NCBI GenBank assembly: GCA_036927565.1
Contig: JAYESD010000002.1
Coordinates: 147,133,167 to 147,197,166 of the forward strand
Reading direction: 5' to 3'
DNA: 64,000 bases
From: Tuctoria greenei
Lineage: Eukaryota > Streptophyta > Magnoliopsida > Poales > Poaceae
In this document: positions 55,481 through 64,000 of the stretch, in pieces
How positions within the stretch are numbered: the first letter of the stretch is position 1
Layout of the letters: each line of letters begins with the position of its first letter
The notes under the pieces: generated by a model
What the model was told of the DNA's origin: nothing
Database searches by the model: none
What the model saw: only the letters and a program-made list of their open reading frames with translations
Made by a program: the position numbers and the translations under genes

Positions 55481-55991
55481 GACTCAGTGCTGGACTATTG
55501 ACGCTGATGATCCGCAACATACTCAACGATGTAAAACATCAGGTATTAATGCATCTACAAATATGAGGGGGAGAATACCAACGCGCAGATTTAAAAGTAT
55601 GTTGCCGATCATCAGCGTCCTAAGTCCAGAAACAGGGTAGAAACGGCGCCGTGGTCGCCGCAAAATCGAGAACGGATGAGGAGAAAGCTCATTGCCAACG
55701 GCAAGGGGACAGAAGCTACACGACCGCTATGGGCGATGAGCCTTCCCCTTGATCCGTCCTTGTGTCAGGGGCGGGACGGCGGTGGGGGCACAGGGGCAGC
55801 AGGCCAGCGGCGGAATCGGGGGTGAGACGGCGGGGGCGCGGCAGGGCCGCAGAAAATTTATTTAAGCCCGCCTAGGCCCAGAGCCGGTCCTGCCTTTAAG
55901 ACCATCCGCAGTGGTTCACGGTAAAGCGGTGATGGGACGCGAAGCGGTTCCTATTGAATTCAAAGATGCGCATGCGGGATGCATAACCTCT
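55481..55991. other. Unassigned sequence, GC-rich centre
   Basis: Contains a GC-rich stretch (about 55730-55850) that could be a captured promoter or first exon of a host gene. No ORF or domain is recognised. Confidence 0.45.
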
Positions 55992-55994
55992 ACA

Positions 55995-56083
55995 GTACTG
56001 CAGGTGCAGTAACAGTCACTGACATGTGGGCCCCACAGCTAGCCGGGCCCTCATGACAGTGACTGTTACTGCACCTGCAGTAC
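55995..56083. repeat. Perfect 26-bp inverted repeat (MITE-like hairpin)
   Basis: Arm GTACTGCAGGTGCAGTAACA... (55995-56020) pairs exactly with its reverse complement at 56058-56083 across a 37-bp loop with GTGGGCCCC. No clear TSD is seen. Confidence 0.6.
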
Positions 56084-56315
56084 CGCAGGTGATTTCAACG
56101 CATGCGCTGCGCACGTCTATGGCGCCTCGGTGACAGGCGCGCACGTAAGCTCGGGTTCGGACGACTAAATTCATTGTGGAGCTACAAGTCACGTACTTAA
56201 TTATACTAAAAATCATCTTCTTTGCTATTGTCCCCCCACAATGGAGCTACATGACCATCATTGGTATATGTATCATCGTCGTCATCGTCGTCTTCATTTT
56301 CTGATGCAACTCCAT
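56084..56315. other. Downstream part of the transposase region, no clear coding
   Basis: On the minus strand, the frame after the TNP2 fragment runs on into an acidic Asp-rich stretch (about 56270-56300). Nothing else is recognisable. Confidence 0.4.
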
Positions 56316-56650
56316 CTACCTCAAACCGATCACCTGACGTTGTCCCCAATATGCTATCACAAATGTTTTCTCAATGTGCATGACATCCAAGTTATGCCTT
56401 ATTAGCAATGTCTTCCAATAAGGGAGGTCAAAAAATATACTTTTCTTCTTCCAATTATGCCATCTATTTTCCTCGGTGTGCTTTCTCTTATTATTCGTCG
56501 ATCCAAAACTCACTTGATCAAAACACTCGTATTGTTGGAGTACTTCGTCACCAGAGAGTGATGTTGGTCCTCTATATTCTCTGCCTTGTTGTTGAAAGAA
56601 CCTTTGTTTCGACGCCATCTGTGATTCTGAGGTAGGAAACGACGATGACC
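56316..56650 (-). pseudogene. CACTA TNP2 transposase fragment
   Basis: The minus strand reads REYRGPTSLSGDEVLQQYE, then NWKKKSIFFDLPYW and RHNLDVMHIEK. This is the strongly conserved block of the En/Spm-type TNP2 transposase (Transposase_21 family), which cuts and joins CACTA ends. A one-base loss in an A run right after MHIEK shifts the frame (the expected NICDSILGT lies in the next frame). Only this part of a ~700-1,000 residue protein is recognisable. The copy is therefore a relic. Confidence 0.82.
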
Positions 56651-56744
56651 CATGTAACAATGCTTTCGTCCATATTTCAACCAGAAGACCTTTCAACCAT
56701 GCTGCATTGGTCCGGCCTGGCAGCCTCACGACAGAGCTCATCAT

Positions 56745-57204
56745 CCACCTGGATCACTAACTCGACTATACGCTGCCGATCCACCCCAACTCCCCGGCCT
56801 CCTCGTCATCAGGCGACTCTTCTGATGGACACTCCTTGGTGTCCTCGAACTCTTCGGGGGACACCTTCTCGTGGCCGAAGAGATTCTACTGGCAGCGTGG
56901 GGAAGTGGATGAGGCGGATAAGCAGCTCTTTTAGTATGGCTACCAAAGTGTCCTAGATCATGTGTTACGTTTTCTTCCTCATATTGTCTTCACTTTTTTC
57001 TTTCCAGTCCTAGCTATCGGCCTGTTGCATTTTCCTGTTACTACTACTTTACAGACCGCTTTGCGGGCCCCGCTGTGGGCGATCTCCTGGCAACTCCACC
57101 AGTTTGGGGACAAGGAGGGTTTGGCGATCGGAAAATTCGAACTAATTTTGCACAGATAGTACATCCATGAACAAGAACACCAAGTACATTTAACTTAAAA
57201 ACAT
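56745..57204. other. Unassigned sequence upstream of the TNP2 fragment
   Basis: Short open frames on both strands, none similar to a protein I know. It may include captured host sequence. Confidence 0.4.
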
Positions 57205-57294
57205 TACTCCCTCCGTCCCAAAATACTACTTGTCCCTTTAGATATAGGGAGTATCTCCATCCCAAAATACTTGTCGCTTTGGATGGAGGGAGTA
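57205..57294. mobile_element. Stowaway-like miniature element, apparently a head-to-tail pair
   Basis: TA, then CTCCCTCCGTCCCAAAATAC (57207 onward), ending GGATGGAGGGAG (57292), then TA: Stowaway-type TIRs with TA target duplication. The inside repeats the pattern (AGATATAGGGAG, TA, TCTCCATCCCAAAATACTTG), so two ~40-45-bp units share a central TA. Confidence 0.75.
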
Positions 57295-57316
57295 TATTAC
57301 AAACACAAGAAAAGAT

Positions 57317-57397
57317 AAACTACAACTAAAAACATGAAATGAAAAACTACAACTAAAAACATGAAACGAAAAACTACAACTAAAAACATGAAAAGAA
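57317..57397. repeat. Three copies of a 27-bp repeat
   Basis: AAACTACAACTAAAAACATG plus GAA-rich end, three times with single-base differences, just 3' of the minus-strand ORF at 57415-57933. Confidence 0.8.
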
Positions 57398-57414
57398 AAC
57401 ACCTAAATACTACT

Positions 57415-57933
57415 CTACTCAGCCTCCACCTCCTCCTCCTCGAGTGGGTCCTCGGGCTCCTGACCCTCCTCTAGCGCCTCGGGCTCTAGCGGCGGAAGGT
57501 GACCCAGTCTCAAGGCCACCGCCACAATGAGGTTGCGACGAGCCGCGACGCCGAGCTCGGCCGCCATCGTCTCCCAGAGGGAGTCGAGACAAGAGGCCAC
57601 GTGCGAGAGGCCGAAGACGTAGTGGCTCGTGGTGTCCATTCCAGTACTTTGTGGAACGGTACCAAGCCCAAGGCGTTCCATGGAGTGAGATGTATTTGTA
57701 AATACATCTCGGGCCATGTTGAACAGGAGGGTATCCTTCACGCGCGGCGGCGAGAGGGGGGGGGGGTCCAGCCGCGGCCGCTTACCGGCGGCCGGGTCCC
57801 TCGGCGGGCTCGGTGGCGGAGGGCTGTTCGAGCTCGAAAGCATTTGCTGTATACTAGCCGCGGCTAGGTTTTGTGGAGAGAAGAGAGGATGTTGGAACGG
57901 TTGTGCGGAAAAGAGGGTGGCACGGGTGACCAT
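57415..57933 (-). CDS. ORF of unknown function with NLS-like and acidic segments
   Basis: 172 codons from ATG 57933, preferred over a non-ATG extension to 57954 that reads into Stowaway-like sequence. N-terminus MVTRATLFSAQPFQHPLFSP, Pro-rich segment with AGKRPRLDPPP (NLS-like), a probable helical middle (ETMAAELGVAARRNLIVAVALRLG), and an acidic end (EDPLEEEEVEAE). I do not recognise it. Its place next to CACTA sequence suggests a transposon accessory gene or captured exon. A similar acidic C-terminus ends the partial ORF at 63905-64000. Confidence 0.4.
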   Translation of the reverse strand: MVTRATLFSAQPFQHPLFSPQNLAAASIQQMLSSSNSPPPPSPPRDPAAGKRPRLDPPPLSPPRVKDTLLFNMARDVFTNTSHSMERLGLGTVPQSTGMDTTSHYVFGLSHVASCLDSLWETMAAELGVAARRNLIVAVALRLGHLPPLEPEALEEGQEPEDPLEEEEVEAE

Positions 57934-57956
57934 CTTATACTTCCTCTGTCCCAAGT

Positions 57957-60900
57957 AAATATCTTCACAGGCGGTTGGTACTTAATAACCTTCTGAGAAT
58001 ATTTTTATCTCAGGCGGGTATTACTTACCAACCGTCTAAGATAATGCGCGATACTGTTCTTCAGTTTCCTTATCCCTTGCTTCTTTTTTATTTAGATTCC
58101 AATATAAATACTTAAACATGTTTAGATTCTGCAAATTGTGTCCAAATTATATGATTCTTTTTTCTACATTTGTATAAAATTAAGATCTACCACCTGAACA
58201 AAATATTTTAAAACTTGTATAGCTGACATTGTAATGTTTTGGTAAATATCAAATTAATTTCTACTCACATATTATTCACATTTGTGTATCTCGTAAAAAA
58301 AAAAGATCCTTCACTCAAATTTGTTTGTATGAACATATTTGTATCATTTATACATGTATGAATTTTGTTAATTTTTTTAAAAGCATTCCAACATGTCAAA
58401 CTTCAAATTAACCATCATTCTAACTAAATGCTCATATACATATGAGGAATTCATCAAATTATGAACACACATTGATTCAAAATAATTTAAAAAATCTGAA
58501 AAAATTCATAGAGGTTGGTATGATGAGTAAAAATGTCCACTGAAAAAATAAATGAAAAAGGCAATATATTCATCAGGATAGAAAAATGAAAAATATCATT
58601 TGTTGTATGTTTTTTATGTTCTGACCGATTTCAAAAGATTTATGAAGTGAAATTTAATGGTAACCTTTACTTATCAATAATATTACAAGAAAGTGGAATT
58701 TTCCCTTTTTAAAGGACCCACATTTAATCAAGAATATTAATTAAGAAGAAGTAAATATCTTGACAGGCGGTTGGTACTTAATCACCGTCAAGGAATATTT
58801 TTATCTCAGTCGGGTATTACTTACCAACCGTTTGAGATAATGTCCAATACTGTTCTTCAGTTTCCTTATCCCTTGCTTCTTTTTTATTTAGATTCCAATA
58901 TAAATACTCAAACATGTTTAGATTCTGCAAATTGTCTCCAAATTATATGATTCTTTCTTCTACATTTGTATAAAATTAACATCTATCACCTGAACAAAAA
59001 ATTTTATAACTTGTATAGCTGACATTGTAATGTTTTGGTAAATATCAAATTAATTTCTACTCACATATTATTCACATTTGTGTATCTCGTAAAAAAAAAG
59101 ATCCTTCACTCAAATTTGTTTGTACGAACATATTTGTATCATTTATACATGTATGAATTTTGTTAATTTTTTAAAAGCATTCCAACATGTCAAATTCAAA
59201 TTATCCATCATTCTAACTAAATGCTCATATACATATGAGGCATTCATCAAATTATGAACACACATTGATTAAAAAAAATTTAAAAAAATCTGAAAAAATT
59301 CATAGAGGTTGGTATGATGAGTAAAAATGTCTACTGAAGAAATAAATGAAAAATACATTATATTCATCAAGATAGAAAAATGAAAAATATCATTTGTTGT
59401 ATGTTTTTTTATGTTCTGATCGATTTCAGAAGATTTATAAAGTGAAATTGAATGGTAACCTTTACTTATCAATAATATTACAAGAAAGTGGAATTTTGCC
59501 TTTTAAAGGACCCACATTTAATCAAGAATATTAATTAAGAAGAACTAAATATCTTCACAGGCGGTTGGTACTTAATAACCGTCAAGGAAGATTTTTATCT
59601 CAGTCGGGTATTACTTACCAACCGTCTGAGATAATGTTCGATACTGTTCTTCAGTTTCCTTATCCCTTGCTTCTTTTTTATTTAGATTCCAATATAAATA
59701 CTCAAACATGTTTAGATTCTGCAAATTGTGTCCAAATTATATGATTCTTTCTTCTACATTTGTATAAAATTAACATCTACCACCTGAACAAAAAATTTTA
59801 AAACTTGTATAGCTGACATTATAATGTTTTGGTAAATATCAAATCAATTTCTACTCACATATTATTCACATTTGTGTATCTCGTAAAAAAAAAGATCCTT
59901 CACTCAAATTTGTTTGTATGAACATATTTGTATCATTTATACATCTATGAATTTTTTTTAATTTTTTTTAAAAGCATTCCAACATGTCAAACTTCAAATT
60001 ATCCATCATTCTAACTAAATGCTCATATACATATGAGGCATTCATCAAATTATGAACACACATTGATTAAAAAAAATTTAAAAAATTCTGAAAAAATTCA
60101 TAGAAGTTGGTATGATGAGTAAAAATATCCACTGAAAAAATAAATGAAAAAGGCATTATGTTCATCAAGATAGAAAAATTAAAAATATCATTTGTTGTAT
60201 GTTTTTTATGTTTTGACCGATTTCAAAAGATTTATGAAGTGAAATTTAATGGTAACCTTTACATATCAATAATATTACAAGAAAGTGGAATTTTGCCTTT
60301 TTAAAGGACCCACATTTAATCAAGAATATTAATTAAGAAGAAGTAAATATCTTCACAGTCGGCTGGTACTTAATAACCTTCTGAGAAGATGTTTATCTCA
60401 GCCGGGTATTACTTACCAACCGTTTGAGATAATGCCCGATACTGTTCTTCAGTTTCCTTATCCCTTGCTTCTTTTTTATTTAGATTCTAATATAAATACT
60501 CAAACATGTTTAGATCCTGCAAATTGTGTCCGAATTATATGATTCTTTCTTCTACATTTGTATAAAATTAACATCTACCACCTGAACAAAAAAAATTAAA
60601 ACTTGTATAGCTGACATTGTAATGTTTTGGTAAATATCAAATTAATTTCTACTCACATATTATTCACATTTGTGTATCTCGTAATAAAAAGATCCTTCAC
60701 TCAAATTTGTTTGTATGAACATATTTGTATCATTTATACATGTATTAATTTTGTTACTTTTTTTAAAAGCATTCCAGCATGTCAAACTTCAAATTATCCA
60801 TCATTCTAACTAAATGCTCATATACATATGAGGCATTCATCAAATTATGAACACACATTGATTCAAAAAAATTTAAAAAAATCTGAAAAAATTCATAGAG

Positions 60901-63650
60901 GTTGGTATGATGAGTAAGAATGTCCACTGAAAAAATAAAGGAAAAAGGCATTATATTCATCAAGATAGAAAAATAAAAAATATCATTTGTTGTATGTTTT
61001 TTATGTTCTGACCGATTTCAAAAGATTTATGAAGTGAAATTTAATGGTAACCTTTACTTATCAATAATATTACAAGAAAGTGGAATTTTGCCTTTTTAAA
61101 GGACCCACATTTAATCAAAAATATTAATTAAGAAGAAGTAAATAACTTCACAGGCGGTTGGTACTTAATAACCTTCTGAGAAGATGTTTATCTCAGCCGA
61201 GTATTACTTACCAACCGTCTCAGATAATGCCCGACACTGTTCTTCAGTTTCCTTATCCCTTGCTTCTTTTTTATTTAGAATCCAATATAAACACTCAAAC
61301 ATGTTTAGATTATGCAAATTGTGTCCAAATTATATGATTCTTTCTTCTACATTTGTATAAAATTAACATCTACCACCTAAAAAAAAATTTAAAACTTGTA
61401 TAGCTCACATTGTAGTGTTTTGGTAAATATCAAATTAATTTCTACTCACATATTATTCACATTTGTGTATCTCGTAAAAAAAAAGATCCTTCACTCAAAT
61501 TTGTTTGTATGAACATATTTGTATCATTTATACATGTATGAATTTTGTTAATTTTTTTTAAAAGCATTCCAACATGTCAAACTTCAAATTATCCATCATT
61601 CTAACTAAATGCTCGTATACATATGAGGCATTCATCAAATTATGAACACACATTGATTCAAAAAAATTTAAAAAAGTCTGAAAAAATTCATAGAGGTTGG
61701 TATGATGAGTAAAAATGTCCACTGAAAAAATAAATGAAAAAGGCATTATATTCATCAAGATAGAAAAATGAAAATATCATTTTTTGTATGTTTTTTATGT
61801 TCTGACCGATTTCAAGTGATTTATTAAGTGAAATTTAATGGTAACCTTTACTTATCAATAATATTACAAGAAAGTGTAATTTTGCCTTTTTAAAGGACCC
61901 ACATTTAATCAAGAATATTAATTAAGAAGAAGTAAATATCTTCACAGGCGGTTGGTACTTATTAACCTTCTAAGAAGATGTTTATCTCAGTCGGGTATTA
62001 CTTACCAACCGTCTGAGATTATGCCCGATACTGTTCTTCAGTTTCCTTATCCCTTGCTTTTTTTATTTAGATTCCAATATAAATACTCAAACATGTTTAG
62101 ATTCTGCAAATTGTGTCCAAATTATATGATTCTTTCTTCTACATTTGTATAAAATTAACATCTACCACCTGAACAAAAAAATTTAAAACTTGTATAGCTG
62201 ACATTGTAATGTTTTGGTAAATATCAAATTAATTTATACTCACATATTATTCACATTTGTGTATCTCGTAAAAAAAAGATCCTTCACTCAAATTTTTTTG
62301 TATGAACATATTTGTATCATTTATACATGTATGAATTTTGTTAATTTTTTTTAAAAGCATTCCAACATGTCAAACTTCAAATTATCCATCATTCTAACTA
62401 AATGCTCATATATACATATGAGGCATTCATCAAATTATGAACACACATTGATTAAAAAAAATTTAAAACATCTGAAAAAATTCATAGAGGTTGGTATGAT
62501 GAGTAAAAATGTCCACTGAAAAATAAATGAAAAAGGCATTATATTCATCAAGATAGAAAAATGAAAAATATCATTTGTTGTAGGTTTTTATGTTCTGACC
62601 AATTTCAAAAGATTTATGAAGTGAAATTTAATGGTAACCTTTACTTATCAATAATATTACAAGAAAGTGGAATTTTGCCTTTTTAAAGGACCCACATTTA
62701 ATCAAGAATATTAATTAAGAAGAAGTAAATATCTTCACAGGCGGTTGGTACTTATTAACCTTCTAAGAAGATGTTTATCTCAGTCGGGTATTACTTACAA
62801 ACCGTCTGAGATTATGCCCGATACTGTTCTTCAGTTTCCTTATCCCTTGCTTTTTTATTTAGATTCCAATATAAATACTCAAACATGTTTAGATTCTGCA
62901 AATTGTGTCCAAATTATATGATTCTTTCTTCTACATTTGTATAAAATTAACATCTACCACCTGAACAAAAAAATTTAAAACTTGTATAGCTGACATTGTA
63001 ATGTTTTGGTAAATATCAAATTAATTTATACTCACATATTATTCACATTTGTGTATCTCGTAAAAAAAAAGATCCTTCACTCAAATTTTTTTGTATGAAC
63101 ATATTTGTATCATTTATACATGTATGAATTTTGTTAATTTTTTTTAAAAGCATTCCAACATGTCAAACTTCAAATTATCCATCATTCTAACTAAATGCTC
63201 ATATATACATATGAGGCATTCACCAAATTATGAACACACATTGATTAAAAAAAATTTAAAACATCTAAAAAAATTCATAGAGGTTGGTATGATGAGTAAA
63301 AATGTCCACTGAAAAAATAAATGAAAAAGGCATTATATTCATCAAGATAGAAAAATGAAAAATATCATTTGTTGTAGGTTTTTATGTTCTGACCAATTTC
63401 AAAAGATTTATGAAGTGAAATTTAATGGTAACCTTTACTTATCAATAATATTACAAGAAAGTGGAATTTTGCCTTTTTAAAGGACCCACATTTAATCAAG
63501 AATATTAATTAAGAAGAAGTAAATATCTTCATAGGCGGTTGGTACTTAATAACCTTCTGAGAAGATATTTATCTTTGACGGGTATTACTTACCAACCGCC
63601 TGATATAATCTTCTTCTCAGACGAGTTTGAATTACCAACCGCCTAAGATA
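57957..63650. repeat. Tandem array of ~795-bp units (seven complete plus a partial)
   Basis: The start motif GGCGGTTGGTACTTA recurs at 57971, 58767, 59561, 60359 (variant TCGGCTGG), 61154, 61948, 62741 and 63535, giving steps of 793-798 bp. Each unit begins with a hairpin-forming segment (GGCGGTTGGTA... and ...TACCAACCGTCTGAGA) followed by ~720 bp of AT-rich sequence. Units at 61948 and 62741 share private variants (ATATATACATATGAGG, TTTAAAACATCT), indicating a recent local duplication. No coding capacity is conserved. Confidence 0.92.
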
Positions 63651-63904
63651 ATTACCTTATGATACCCGAGTCTGAGGAACATGATGAACACACTACACAT
63701 TCATTCATTCACACAGTTGAAGAACACACAAGATACTCATTCATTAGCAATATTCAATCACACATCTCACAAAAGAACACAAGATACACAAGTAATATTC
63801 AGTCACATAGATGAACAAAGATAGATTTTATTCATTAACAATATTTATAAAACCGAAGCAACTAAAAACAACAAAGAAAAACTAATTAAATCCTACTCCT
63901 ACTC
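63651..63904. other. Probable 3' flank of a minus-strand gene
   Basis: AT-rich, ending in AACTAAAAACAACAAAG and TCCTAC repeats. It resembles in style the 57300-57414 flank of the ORF at 57415. No other feature is recognised. Confidence 0.4.
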
Positions 63905-64000
63905 CTACTCCTCTTCCTCCTCCTCGTCCTCCGGCGCCGGTGCAATAGGGGCCAGTTGCACCGGCTGCACCAGCTGCACCGGCGGTGCAACCCCGAGGTT
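63905..64000 (-). CDS. C-terminal end of an ORF running off the window
   Basis: The minus strand is open from the window edge to TAG 63907-63905. Gln/Pro/Val-rich segment (APPVQLVQPVQLAPIAPAP) then EDEEEEEE. It is too short to identify. The acidic end and 3' flank resemble those of the ORF at 57415-57933 across the tandem array. Confidence 0.4.
   Translation of the reverse strand, partial: NLGVAPPVQLVQPVQLAPIAPAPEDEEEEEE

Larger units (their letters stand above)
52540..64000. mobile_element. Large CACTA-type (En/Spm) transposon region, right end not seen
   Basis: Begins CACTACAAGGATTCTGACC, a CACTA terminal sequence, with CCT (52537-52539) as the candidate 3-bp target duplication. It is followed by a long subterminal repeat block, captured gene pieces and a TNP2 transposase fragment. 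No inverted copy of the terminus appears before 64000. Either one CACTA exceeds 11.4 kb or several CACTA pieces are stacked. The different hairpin families at 52540-54455 and 57957-63650 favour at least two. Confidence 0.55.

Noticed and set aside
59269..61758. Repeated 66-67-codon frames such as MMNIMPFSFIFSVDIFTHH
   Set aside because: They recur because the 795-bp unit recurs. They are broken in several units and have no conserved start or stop.

Overview
The window is nuclear DNA of a plant, very probably a grass. It is built almost entirely of nested LTR retrotransposons plus one large CACTA-type DNA transposon. I see no intact host gene, no rRNA or tRNA gene, and nothing bacterial. The evidence is tRNA-Met primer binding sites (TGGTATCAGAGC), Sirevirus-type Ty1/copia polyproteins, Tekay- and Tat-type Ty3/gypsy polyproteins, a Stowaway-like MITE and a CACTA terminus.

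Layout. The oldest layer is a Tat-lineage gypsy element, seen as two remnants (23407-24642 and 48635-49639) of its RT/RNase H and second RNase H regions. A Tekay-type chromovirus (window start to 23406) abuts the left remnant and appears to have inserted in its RT codons. The Tekay element carries a very young, apparently intact Sirevirus, 'A-young' (7908-17636, minus strand, TSD AAGTC), between its RNase H and integrase. A second Sirevirus family, 'B' (24643-48634, plus strand, TSD GCGGC), sits in the Tat RNase H. Inside its pol lies an older relative of A-young, 'A-old' (31101-43227, minus strand, TSD GACAT). From 49640 there is a 2.8-kb LTR and a short internal piece of another chromovirus (minus strand). 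Its chromodomain codons are cut at 52540 by a CACTA terminus. The CACTA-related region runs to the window end. It holds about 1.9 kb of subterminal hairpin repeats, a captured Mei2-like RRM gene fragment, a TNP2 transposase fragment, an unrecognised ORF, and a tandem array of seven ~795-bp units.

Ages, from LTR differences counted by eye: Tekay about 4%, B about 3.7%, A-old about 2.8%, A-young one substitution plus a poly-G length change. The counts agree with the nesting order.

Main points of interest: (1) Arrays of short CGG...CCG palindromes lie upstream of the TATA box in U3 of both Sirevirus families, and the family-B motif also fills U3 of the chromovirus LTR at 49640-52454. (2) The same palindromes recur inside the Sireviruses directly upstream of the third ORF (ORF3). 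In A-old they are followed by a TATA-like box, which suggests an internal promoter. (3) In both families pol has no AUG and opens immediately after a TAG|G that resembles a 3' splice site. (4) The youngest copy has lost almost all of ORF3. (5) The 795-bp array carries a CACTA-subterminal-like hairpin in every unit and lies between two minus-strand ORFs with acidic C-termini.
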